In this document: positions 6,943 through 14,496 of the stretch, piece after piece
How the letters are laid out: each line of letters begins with the position of its first letter
Numbering within the stretch: the first letter of the stretch is position 1
Assembly (NCBI GenBank): GCA_050944915.1
Contig: JBMNRY010000024.1
Span: forward strand, 1-23,124
Reading direction: 5' to 3'
Length of the DNA stretch: 23,124 bases
Source: JBMNRY01 sp050944915
GTDB lineage: Bacteria > Bacillota > Limnochordia > JAAZLZ01
Made by a program: the position numbers and the translations under genes
Notes under the pieces: model-generated
What the model saw: the letters and a program-made list of their open reading frames with translations, nothing else
Database searches by the model: none
What the model was told of the DNA's origin: nothing

Positions 6943-8207
6943 TATGCTCCCTCCATTCCTAGAAACTGCCGGGGATCGGTAATCCGGCCCGTGACGGCGG
7001 AGGCAGCAACGGTTAGGGGTGAAGCCAGATAAATCTCCGCTTCAGAGCTGCCCATGCGACCGGGGAAATTTCTGCTTGAAGCAGTTATACAGACTTCACC
7101 AGGTCCTAACATACCCTGGTGAATACCGATGCAAGGCCCACAACCCGGTGAAGTCACCGTGGCTCCCGCTTCGATGAGGGCTTGGATATAGCCGGCTTCT
7201 AAAGCCCGCAGGTAGACTTCCTTGGAAGCAGGAGTGATGATCAACCGGGTTCCCGGGGCTACCTTCCGTCCCCCCATGACCTTCACCGCCCCGGCGATAT
7301 CCTCCAGTCGACCGCCGGTGCAAGTGCCGATGAAGGCCTGATCGATAGGCTGCCCGGCGTATTTTTCAATCGGATGGACATTATCGACGCTGTGGGGAGC
7401 AGCTACCACCGGTTGGACTTGGGATAGATCGAGCTCCACCCTCCCGCTATAGACATAATCGGGATCGGTAACGGGAACGGGGAATTCCTTGATCCCCCTG
7501 GTTTCCATATAGGCCCAAGTCACCTCATCGGGTGCGATATAGGTAGTCTTGGCCCCCATTTCCACCGCCATGTTGCAAATGACCATCCGTTGGGCCATGG
7601 ATAGATTTTTCAATCCCGGCCCTGTATATTCAATAGCTTGGTAGACAGCACCATCGGCCCCCAGCTGGCCTAATAATTGAAGGACGACGTCTTTAGCTTC
7701 CACACCAGGGTTTAGCCGACCGGTTAGATGGACCTCCATCACCTCAGGGACGGTAAACCAGAGGCTGCCGGTGGCTAAGACGACGGCCAAATCGGTAGCT
7801 CCCACCCCTGTGGCGAAGGCGCCGAAGGCACCATGGGTGGTCGTGTGACTGTCGGTGGCCACCAGCACCATCCCGGGGTAGACTAACCCCGCCTCAGGCA
7901 TCACTTGGTGGCAGACACCGGCTTCGATATCGAAAAGATGGGGAATCCCCTGCTCCTGGATGAATTCCCGCATGGCCCGATGGTTATCGGCGGCCTTCGG
8001 GGTTGGCGGAGGACAATAATGGTCGAAGACGAAGGTGACCTTTTCCGGGTCCCAGACCTTTTTGCCGCCCATGGCCCGGAAGGATTGGATAACCTGTAGA
8101 TACAAATCGTTGACCTCGGCCAAATCGACGGCCGCGGTCACCATTTCCCCCGCCTGGACCGCCTCTTTCCCCGCGGCCCGGGCTAAAATTTTCTCCAACG
8201 CGTGCAT
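6942..8207 (-). CDS. leuC: LeuC/HacA-type hydro-lyase large subunit (aconitase superfamily)
   Basis: A 421-residue catalytic subunit carrying the [4Fe-4S] cluster. Cluster ligands are Cys296 (in IGTCTGGR), Cys356 and Cys359 (in GCGPCIG). Other family marks are FDHYCP at 61-66, ATDSHTTTHG at 117-126, and SSRNFPGRMGS at 377-387 with the active-site arginines. Length is that of the short thermophile/archaeal-type subunits rather than the roughly 465-residue Proteobacterial LeuC. The ATG follows AGGAGG by seven bases. The gene sits 11 bases after the alcohol dehydrogenase and overlaps leuD, so they form one transcript. The reaction is reversible hydration/isomerisation of a hydroxy-di- or tricarboxylate; the exact substrate (isopropylmalate, homocitrate, citramalate, dimethylmalate or another) is not decided by sequence. 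Confidence 0.92.
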   Translation of the reverse strand: MHALEKILARAAGKEAVQAGEMVTAAVDLAEVNDLYLQVIQSFRAMGGKKVWDPEKVTFVFDHYCPPPTPKAADNHRAMREFIQEQGIPHLFDIEAGVCHQVMPEAGLVYPGMVLVATDSHTTTHGAFGAFATGVGATDLAVVLATGSLWFTVPEVMEVHLTGRLNPGVEAKDVVLQLLGQLGADGAVYQAIEYTGPGLKNLSMAQRMVICNMAVEMGAKTTYIAPDEVTWAYMETRGIKEFPVPVTDPDYVYSGRVELDLSQVQPVVAAPHSVDNVHPIEKYAGQPIDQAFIGTCTGGRLEDIAGAVKVMGGRKVAPGTRLIITPASKEVYLRALEAGYIQALIEAGATVTSPGCGPCIGIHQGMLGPGEVCITASSRNFPGRMGSSEAEIYLASPLTVAASAVTGRITDPRQFLGMEGA

Positions 8208-8218
8208 CGGTTTTCCTC

Positions 8219-9229
8219 CTAGAATTTCAACAGGACTTTGATCGCGTCCTTAGTCTTTTGGTCGACGATTTCCAAACCCTGTTGGGTTTCTTCGATATCG
8301 AGGATCTCGGAGATTAACGGATCAACATTGATCTGGCCAGAGGTCATGAGATCGATAGTTTTTTGGAAATCATCCCCGGTGTACATCATACAACCCCGGA
8401 TATCGATTTCTTTCCCTGTGATGGGGAACATTTCCAGTTGGATGGGACCATCGAAGAGGGCGATGATGACCACCTGACCCCGCTTGCGCACCGTCTGCAG
8501 GGCCTGCTGAACTACAGGGCCCAGTCCCGCGGTGACAAAGACCACATCGATTTTATCGGAACCGATGGCCTCCAGGGGATTTTCCTTGGCCACATTAATC
8601 CCTTTGACGGCTCCCAATTCTTCCGCGACCTTGAGGTTGTATTCGGCCACATCGGTCACATAGATATTCTTGGCCCCTGCAGCCTTGGCGGCCAGAAGGG
8701 TGACTAAACCGATGGTACCGGCGCCCAAGACGAGGACGTTATCCCCCAACCTCATGTCGGAAACCCGCACCGCGTGGACTCCCACGGCCAAGGGCTCGAC
8801 CATCACACCTTGGGCATAGCTGAGGCTCTCGGGCAATTTGTAAACCACGCTGGTCGGCGCGACGATGTATTCGGCGAAGGAGCCCGACCACTGGCTGGTC
8901 CCTAGAACGATTTTGTTATCACAAAGGTTGGTCAAATTCTGGGCACATAAGGGGCATTTGCCGCAGGCGATCTGGGGCTCGACGATGACCCGATCACCGA
9001 CTTTAAATTCGGTGACACCAGCGCCTACTTCCACCACGTCGCCGGCCAGTTCATGGCCTAAGATGACAGGAGGCTTGCGGTAAGGGTGGGTACCTTTGAA
9101 GGCATGGATCTCGGAACCACAGATACCCGTTAATTTAACTTGGATTTTCACTTCTCCCGCTTTGGGATACACCTCGGGCACATCGGTGATCTCTATTTCG
9201 TATACTTCTTTTAATAGGGCTGCCCGCAT
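8219..9229 (-). CDS. zinc-dependent medium-chain alcohol/polyol dehydrogenase
   Basis: A 336-residue MDR-superfamily oxidoreductase similar to sorbitol, threonine and idonate dehydrogenases. Catalytic zinc ligands: Cys37, His59 (in GHE) and Glu145. The structural zinc lobe is complete, with Cys89, 92, 95 and 103. GAGTIG at 169-174 is the nucleotide fold, and the Asp in the following VTDVAE strand favours NAD over NADP. The ATG at 9229 was chosen because MRAALL starts the family fold and has AAGGA upstream. A longer frame reading to 9358 would overlap the aldolase gene and add 43 residues of unrelated sequence. It lies 13 bases after the aldolase and 11 before leuC. The likely role is oxidation or reduction of a hydroxyl in the same pathway; substrate unknown. 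Confidence 0.92.
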   Translation of the reverse strand: MRAALLKEVYEIEITDVPEVYPKAGEVKIQVKLTGICGSEIHAFKGTHPYRKPPVILGHELAGDVVEVGAGVTEFKVGDRVIVEPQIACGKCPLCAQNLTNLCDNKIVLGTSQWSGSFAEYIVAPTSVVYKLPESLSYAQGVMVEPLAVGVHAVRVSDMRLGDNVLVLGAGTIGLVTLLAAKAAGAKNIYVTDVAEYNLKVAEELGAVKGINVAKENPLEAIGSDKIDVVFVTAGLGPVVQQALQTVRKRGQVVIIALFDGPIQLEMFPITGKEIDIRGCMMYTGDDFQKTIDLMTSGQINVDPLISEILDIEETQQGLEIVDQKTKDAIKVLLKF

Positions 9230-9242
9230 GTTCTCACATCCT

Positions 9243-10133
9243 TCAGAGTAGTTTTCCATCCCGCAAGATGGCTTCCATCTCGGCCCGTTTGTCTTCAGGC
9301 AAGGGCAGGAGGGGCTGCCGGGGCGAACCGCCGAAATAGCCCCGCAGTTCCATGGCATATTTCAAACCGGCGATACCCATGCCGGCGGTGATGGCTTGGT
9401 TGACTTTAATGACTTGTAAATGCAGGTCTTGGGCTTCTTGGATCTTTCCGGCCTGGTAGAGTTGGTAAATCTGGCAGCACTCATCGGGCGCGATGTTAGC
9501 CAGGGCTAGAATACCCCCTTGGGCGCCGACGGCCAGAGCAGGGAGGAAATGGTTGGCAGAACCGGCGAGGACGGCGAAGTTTTCCCCTCGGGTTGCCCGG
9601 ACCAACAAACCGACCTGGGTGATGTTGCCCGAGGTATCCTTCATCCCGATGATGTTGGGATGCTGGGCCAACTTAGCGATGACATCTACCGGGATGTTCA
9701 CACCGGTAAAGCCCGGCACGTTATAAATCAACACAGGGATGGGCGATGCATCGGCAACTTCCATGTAATGCCGCAGCAGCACCGGTTCTTTCATAGCCCC
9801 GGTGTAATAATGGGGATTGATGACGATGGCGGCATTGGCACCAGCCTCGGCGGCCCGTTTCGTCACGCGGATGGTGGCCCGGGTCGATTCCATACCGGTA
9901 CCGGCGATGACGATCTTATCAGGTGCCGCGTTGGCCCTAACCAGTTCGACCATCCTGATCTTTTCATCTTCCTCGAGGTAGGGGAATTCCCCGTTGGAAC
10001 CTAACACCACATACCCGGTTAGGGCCGTTTGGTTCCACTTCTCCAAGTTCGCCATCAGCTTGTCTTCGGCGATCTCGCCGTTTACAAAAGGAGTTGCGAT
10101 GGGAGGGAACACGCCTTTGATGGAAACTGCCAC
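9243..10133 (-). CDS. DapA-superfamily aldolase, 4-hydroxy-2-oxoglutarate aldolase-like
   Basis: A 296-residue class I (Schiff-base) aldolase of the DapA/N-acetylneuraminate lyase superfamily. Lys165 (in GMKDTSGN) forms the Schiff base and Tyr137 (in LIYNVP) is the proton relay. The usual DapA motif GTTGE is replaced by GSNGEFPYL at 45-53. This and the segments ESTRAT, YNVPGFTG and LAGSANHFLPA resemble mitochondrial 4-hydroxy-2-oxoglutarate aldolase (HOGA1), which splits its substrate into pyruvate and glyoxylate. A lysine-pathway DapA is therefore unlikely. It lies 17 bases after the D-2-hydroxyacid dehydrogenase and 13 before the alcohol dehydrogenase. Other 2-keto-3-deoxy-acid aldolases or dehydratases of the same fold cannot be excluded. 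Confidence 0.88.
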   Translation of the reverse strand: MAVSIKGVFPPIATPFVNGEIAEDKLMANLEKWNQTALTGYVVLGSNGEFPYLEEDEKIRMVELVRANAAPDKIVIAGTGMESTRATIRVTKRAAEAGANAAIVINPHYYTGAMKEPVLLRHYMEVADASPIPVLIYNVPGFTGVNIPVDVIAKLAQHPNIIGMKDTSGNITQVGLLVRATRGENFAVLAGSANHFLPALAVGAQGGILALANIAPDECCQIYQLYQAGKIQEAQDLHLQVIKVNQAITAGMGIAGLKYAMELRGYFGGSPRQPLLPLPEDKRAEMEAILRDGKLL

Positions 10134-10150
10134 TTTCCATTTCTCCCTTC

Positions 10151-11095
10151 TTAATTAAATACTTCTGGATTGACCAGATGCCGCGGTCGACGACCTTCTA
10201 GAACAGCTAGTACTTCTTCCGAAACGGTTATGGCCATCCGTTTTAGAGCTTCCTCGGTGGCCGCCCCGGTATGGGGAGTCACAACGACATTATCCAATTG
10301 GACCAAGGGATGATCCGCTGGGGGAGGCTCCTTGACGAAGACATCTAAACCGGCACCGGCGATTTCTCCGGCTACCAGGGCCCCATGGAGAGCCTCTTCG
10401 TTGATAATGCCGCCCCGGGCAGTATTGATGATGAAGGCCGTTTCTTTCATCATGGCTAGTTGGGGAGCAGCGATGAGATCTTTAGTCTCCTCCGTTAAAG
10501 GTACATGGATGGAGATGAAATCTCCGGCCCTTAAGACCTCCTCCAAGGAAGCCAGTTTAATGCTGTCGGGAGCTGACTTGACATAAGGGTCATAGGCTAC
10601 GACCTCCATGTCAAAGGCCGCCCGACACATGTGGGCTAGATGGCGGCCGATGCGGCCTAAACCGATCAAACCCAGGGTTTTACCCAAAAGTTCGACGCCC
10701 CGGTAGTTTTTCTGGGGACCTAAGCACCCACCCCGAATGTCCCGGTCGGCGGATCCGACCCGCACCGCCAAGTTCAACATCAAAGCTAAAGCATGTTCCG
10801 CGACGGAGACGGAGTTGGCCCCGGGGGTGAAAACAACGGCTATACCTTGTTCGGTGGCCGCAGGAACCTGAATATTGTCGTAACCGACTCCGTGTTTACC
10901 TACCACCTTCAATTGGGGGCAGCCTTTCAAGAAGTCGGCATCGATGGGCACGACCCGGACGATGATACCATCGACGTCCCGGGCTAACTCCTTTAATTCC
11001 TCTACAGAACGGCCGGCACCTAAGACTACTTCTGCCCTTTGGCGCAGAAACTCGATGCCGGCATCATGGATCGGTTCTGTAACCAGGATGCGCAA
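10151..11095 (-). CDS. D-isomer-specific 2-hydroxyacid dehydrogenase (SerA/GhrB type)
   Basis: A 314-residue NAD-linked oxidoreductase that interconverts D-2-hydroxy acids and 2-oxo acids. Visible: GLGRIG at 145-150, Asp169 after it (NAD preference), and the catalytic triad Arg227 (in NTARGG), Glu256 and His275 (in TPHTGAA). It has the length of 3-phosphoglycerate, glyoxylate or hydroxypyruvate reductases without an ACT domain. Start is TTG, with GGGAGGA about seven bases upstream. It is the first gene of a five-gene unit (dehydrogenase, aldolase, alcohol dehydrogenase, leuC, leuD). Next to a HOGA1-like aldolase, a role in reducing glyoxylate, or in making the 2-oxo substrate of the aldolase, is plausible. 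Phosphoglycerate dehydrogenase for serine synthesis is the alternative but has no support from neighbours. Confidence 0.9.
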   Translation of the reverse strand: MRILVTEPIHDAGIEFLRQRAEVVLGAGRSVEELKELARDVDGIIVRVVPIDADFLKGCPQLKVVGKHGVGYDNIQVPAATEQGIAVVFTPGANSVSVAEHALALMLNLAVRVGSADRDIRGGCLGPQKNYRGVELLGKTLGLIGLGRIGRHLAHMCRAAFDMEVVAYDPYVKSAPDSIKLASLEEVLRAGDFISIHVPLTEETKDLIAAPQLAMMKETAFIINTARGGIINEEALHGALVAGEIAGAGLDVFVKEPPPADHPLVQLDNVVVTPHTGAATEEALKRMAITVSEEVLAVLEGRRPRHLVNPEVFN

Positions 11096-11191
11096 AAGAC
11101 TTTCCTCCCTTCAGCTACTGAATAACTAGACTTTCTTTATTGGTTGTAGAATCCCTTTTTTGGGAGATTTGTTTCCCTTGCGGAGGATAAC

Positions 11192-11213
11192 AAAAAAGGG
11201 GCCCGTAAGCCCC
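11192..11213 (-). terminator. terminator after deoB
   Basis: On the minus strand GGGGC-TTACGG-GCCCC is followed by six T's, a standard factor-independent terminator. It lies 55 bases beyond the deoB stop. The remaining sequence up to the hydroxyacid dehydrogenase (11096-11191) must hold that unit's promoter, but no good -35/-10 pair is evident. Confidence 0.8.
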
Positions 11214-11268
11214 CCTGAAAAGATTGCTTTTCCTTCCCCTAAAGACCGTTCTCTCCCCGAGGACCCCT

Positions 11269-12429
11269 TCAATCCAAACCCATCTCGTTCCCGAAGGAGA
11301 TACCCTCTCCCACAGCAGGAAGACCCAACAACTGGCTCACCGTAGCCGCCAAATCCCAAAAACCCCGGCGAATCCCTAAATCGACGGGCTGGATCCGGGG
11401 ATTCCAACAAAGCAAAGGCACATATTCCCGGGTATGGTCGGTGGTGGGATAGGTAGGATCGCAGCCGTGATCCGCGGTGAAGACCAACAGCTGCTCCTCC
11501 CCCGTGGCCTTTAATAGCTCCGGGATCCTCCCATCCAAGGCCTCCAAGGCCCGACCGAAACCCTCCACATCGTTGCGGTGGCCGTAAAGCATATCGAACT
11601 CCACCAAATTGGTCAAGACAATGCCTTCCTTAGCGCTCATGGCCTCCAAGGTAGCATCGATACATTCCCTATGCTCCAGGACATGGATGCTCCGTCCGAT
11701 TCCCCGGTGGGCGAAGATATCGTCGATTTTGCCGATGGCCGTCGTAGGAACCCCCGCCTCCTGGGCTACATCCAACAGGGTCGGCTGGGGCGGAGGCAAA
11801 GAGAAATCCTTCCGGCGGGCCGTACGGGTCCAACTTCCATCCTTCCCAAGGAAGGGCCGGGCGATGACCCGGGCCACCCCATGCTCCCCCTGGAGGATCT
11901 CCCTAGCCGTCAAACAAATCTGATACAACTCCTCCACGGGGATGACTTCCTCATGGGCTGCGATCTGAAAGACGCTATCGACGGAAGTATAGACGATGGG
12001 GTAACCGGTCCTGAGGTGTTCCGCCCCCAGCTCCACCAAGATCTCCGTCCCCGAAGCCACCTTATTACCCAAAATCCCCCGTCCGATCCTCTCCGTGAAC
12101 TCATCGATAATCTCCGGAGGAAAGCCCTGGGGATAGACGGGCCAAGGTTTTTCCGTCACCAAACCCATCAACTCCCAATGGCCGGTGGTCGTATCTTTAG
12201 CCGCCGACAACTCCTCCATTTTCCCATAAGCCCCCAGGGGACGATGACCGGTCTCCCCCACCAAGGCCGTCAATCCCAACTGCCGCAGATGGGGCAGCTG
12301 TAACTCCGGCATCCGCTCCAGGATATGACCTAGGGTGTTACTTCCCTCATCCCCGAATTTATGGGCATCGGGAGCAGCGCCGACGCCCACCCCATCTAGA
12401 ACTAGGATAATGACCTGTCGAATGGACAA
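11269..12429 (-). CDS. deoB: phosphopentomutase
   Basis: A 386-residue alkaline-phosphatase-superfamily enzyme interconverting ribose-1-phosphate (or deoxyribose-1-phosphate) and the 5-phosphate, linking nucleoside salvage to the pentose phosphate pathway. Visible: metal motif VLDGVGVGAAPDA with Asp12, the phospho-threonine motif DTTTGHWEL at 79-87, YGHRNDVEGF, and a second metal motif in FTADHGCDPTYPTTDH. The TTG at 12429 was chosen because it follows GGGGGAAGGGG and starts 13 bases after the upstream stop; reading further upstream overlaps the hydantoinase-like gene with no homology. Length matches the family (about 390). It forms a two-gene unit with that upstream gene. No purine nucleoside phosphorylase or deoC is adjacent. 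Confidence 0.95.
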   Translation of the reverse strand: MSIRQVIILVLDGVGVGAAPDAHKFGDEGSNTLGHILERMPELQLPHLRQLGLTALVGETGHRPLGAYGKMEELSAAKDTTTGHWELMGLVTEKPWPVYPQGFPPEIIDEFTERIGRGILGNKVASGTEILVELGAEHLRTGYPIVYTSVDSVFQIAAHEEVIPVEELYQICLTAREILQGEHGVARVIARPFLGKDGSWTRTARRKDFSLPPPQPTLLDVAQEAGVPTTAIGKIDDIFAHRGIGRSIHVLEHRECIDATLEAMSAKEGIVLTNLVEFDMLYGHRNDVEGFGRALEALDGRIPELLKATGEEQLLVFTADHGCDPTYPTTDHTREYVPLLCWNPRIQPVDLGIRRGFWDLAATVSQLLGLPAVGEGISFGNEMGLD

Positions 12430-12442
12430 ACCCCTTCCCCCT

Positions 12443-14422
12443 TCAATCACTGGCGAAAGCCGGTTTCCCGATGGCCAATCCAGAAACGATGGTTTCCACC
12501 AGGATGGTCCCCGGCACATCGCCGCCGATCTGGGCATAACGTTCATCGATTTCCACATGGACCTGAATATCTTGCCCTCCAGCGGCCTGGGCCAAACGGA
12601 AGGCCTCCTCCCCCACTATTTCCTCCGCCGCCCGGCGGGCCTGGGCCAAATGGCGGTAGATCCTGGTCTCCCCCGGTCCATAGAGGGCAAAACGACCGGT
12701 TTCCAAGGCTCGAATGACCGCTTCCGCCCGGGCGCTGATATGGCCGATAACAGCCCCGACGGCATTGGCCACCTCGTAATGGGGTGGAATGATGACTTTA
12801 GTCCCTAATTTACCCCCCACCGGGGGCAGGTAAGCACCGATGGGAGCTCCCACACCGATTAGAGGCAGTTTTAGTTTTAATTGACCCGCTAGTATTTCTC
12901 CCCCACCGAAAAGGATCTTCTCGAGCAGATAGCCGGGGAAGGATCCCTCACCCTTACCGGTACCTTTGGTCTCTTCACCCCAGGCCATCTGCAAAATGGC
13001 CCCAGCCAACTCTTTCTCCATGGTTCGTAAAACTTGGCTGATTAGATCCTCCACCGCCCAACGGAAGGAGCGGGCTACCAACGCGGCAGCCATTCTCGCT
13101 GCTTCTCCATCACCCTCGGCCAGCTCCCCTGTCAGATGGAGGATATCGGTGGGCGTTAAGCCCACCCTGATGATCCGACCGGCTTCCTCTAAAGCTGTCA
13201 TGGGTAAAAGACTGGGATAGCTACTGCCTATGGTTTCCGCTAGTTCATAAATAGAGCAGGGTCCTTGATTCAGCCTGGCCAGGATAGCTTTCTCCCTTTG
13301 GCTCCACGGCCAATTTCCTCCCCCCGGCAGGGCCACATAGAAGGGCAAGGGCCGAAGCAAACCCCAATCAACATGGATTTCTCCCTGCAGCCAGCGGGCC
13401 ATTTCTTCTTTAATCTCCGGATGTTTCCGGGCTAGCAGGGAAATGGGCAGAACCCGCCTTGGACCTAGTTTCAGCTGGCCTTCCACCAGCCTGATTTCAC
13501 TATCCCCACCCAATCCCAGGGTGTGGAGATCCAGGGTGGTGACCGCTAGGGGGTAGTGTTTTAGTTTAACACCCCCACGGCTGATAGGAGTTTGACCCTG
13601 GGCGATGATGGCCAGATCTGTTGTGGTTCCTCCCATGTCTACAACTAGCCCCTCCTCGGCTTGGGCTAACCAGCGGGCGCCACCCATACTGGCCACCGGC
13701 CCAGAGAGGATGGTCTCCACAGGCCGCTCCTTGGCCAGCTCGCTAGCCATGAGGGAGCCGTCGCCTTTGAGGATGTGTAAGGGTGCTTTAATGCCCCGCC
13801 GCTGCAAAACCTGCTCCACCGCGCCGATCAATTGGACGATGGAGGGGATTAACCGGGCATTGTAAAAAGCGGTGATGGCCCGCTCCAAGGAGTTTAATTG
13901 CCTGGTCAATTGGTGGCCCAGGACATAAGGATAACCAGCGGTCTCCAGCATTGCCCCGGCCTCTAGTTCATGTTCGTTGTTGCGGACAGCTAAATAGCTG
14001 CTGACGGCGAAGACATCGACTTGGTCCTTTAAGGATTCGATGGCTTCGGCCAAGGCTTTAGTGTCCAAAGGTTCGAGCTCTTCCCCCCGGATGCTGTGCC
14101 GTCCCTTGATGAAACGGCACTCCCCCACTTCGGGAGGAAGCAATCTGGCCACCCTTGGATGGTAGCCGATGAGGATGAGACCAACCCGACCCCCACGGTT
14201 CTCAACGATAGCGTTGGTAGCTAAGGTGGTCGATAGAGCCACCATTGCAATCTCCTTAGGATGTTCGATTTCTAAACGGGCAATGGCTCCTTCCACGCCG
14301 ATGGAGTAATCACCTTTGGTCGTGGGGACCTTGCCTTTTTTTAGTATTTCCCTGCCTTTTAAATCGAGTAAAACTGCGTCTGTGTAAGTGCCGCCGGCAT
14401 CGATACCTAAACCAAGCTGCAA
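12443..14422 (-). CDS. hydantoinase/oxoprolinase-family ATPase with winged-helix-like insert
   Basis: A 659-residue protein of the HyuA/oxoprolinase family (actin/Hsp70-like ATPase fold). Visible: GIDAGGTYTDAV at 6-17 (first phosphate loop), LSTTLATNAIVE at 63-74, SGPVASMGGA at 240-249, VDMGGTTTDLA at 261-271 (second phosphate loop), and GVGAPIGAYLP in the C-terminal part. Around 373-432 the sequence reads like a small winged helix (SIYELAETIG, then LEEAGRI) before a TPTDILHLTG segment that is typical of the family. No HyuB-type partner is adjacent. Start is TTG behind GGAGGAGG at eight bases. It is probably an ATP-dependent amidohydrolase, ring-opening enzyme or chaperone-like reactivase; substrate unknown. 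It is transcribed with deoB. Confidence 0.85.
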   Translation of the reverse strand: MQLGLGIDAGGTYTDAVLLDLKGREILKKGKVPTTKGDYSIGVEGAIARLEIEHPKEIAMVALSTTLATNAIVENRGGRVGLILIGYHPRVARLLPPEVGECRFIKGRHSIRGEELEPLDTKALAEAIESLKDQVDVFAVSSYLAVRNNEHELEAGAMLETAGYPYVLGHQLTRQLNSLERAITAFYNARLIPSIVQLIGAVEQVLQRRGIKAPLHILKGDGSLMASELAKERPVETILSGPVASMGGARWLAQAEEGLVVDMGGTTTDLAIIAQGQTPISRGGVKLKHYPLAVTTLDLHTLGLGGDSEIRLVEGQLKLGPRRVLPISLLARKHPEIKEEMARWLQGEIHVDWGLLRPLPFYVALPGGGNWPWSQREKAILARLNQGPCSIYELAETIGSSYPSLLPMTALEEAGRIIRVGLTPTDILHLTGELAEGDGEAARMAAALVARSFRWAVEDLISQVLRTMEKELAGAILQMAWGEETKGTGKGEGSFPGYLLEKILFGGGEILAGQLKLKLPLIGVGAPIGAYLPPVGGKLGTKVIIPPHYEVANAVGAVIGHISARAEAVIRALETGRFALYGPGETRIYRHLAQARRAAEEIVGEEAFRLAQAAGGQDIQVHVEIDERYAQIGGDVPGTILVETIVSGLAIGKPAFASD

Positions 14423-14473
14423 ACGTTGTGCCTCCTCCAGCCCCCAGGGGAGCAGTCTTGATGGATTTAAAAG

Positions 14474-14496
14474 AAAAAAAGCGCGGTTTCCCGCGC
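14474..14496 (-). terminator. strong terminator after the repeat-containing secreted protein
   Basis: On the minus strand GCGCGG-GAAA-CCGCGC, a 6-bp GC stem with a GNRA tetraloop, is followed by seven T's. The stem starts at the base after the TAG stop, so it ends the YqgF / SLH-barrel / repeat-protein unit. Confidence 0.92.

Noticed and set aside
6454..8207. Reading leuC/leuD as evidence of a leucine-biosynthesis operon
   Set aside because: No leuA, leuB or ilvB/C/N is present, the neighbours are catabolic, and the substrate loop is atypical. The ilvD-like gene is in a different transcript.
9230..9358. N-terminal extension of the zinc alcohol dehydrogenase
   Set aside because: The extra 43 residues overlap the aldolase gene and are Pro/Cys/Trp-rich without homology. 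A good start with a ribosome site lies at 9229.
11152..11165. TCCC-T6-GGGA inverted repeat between deoB and the hydroxyacid dehydrogenase
   Set aside because: Only a 4-bp stem with an all-T loop. It is likely chance in an AT-rich gap, and a proper terminator lies nearby at 11192-11213.
11578..12303. A 241-codon plus-strand frame inside deoB
   Set aside because: It is antisense to conserved phosphopentomutase motifs, with no recognisable protein features or start signals.
12430..12558. N-terminal extension of phosphopentomutase
   Set aside because: It overlaps the end of the hydantoinase-like gene. The TTG at 12429 has a strong ribosome site and gives the usual family length.
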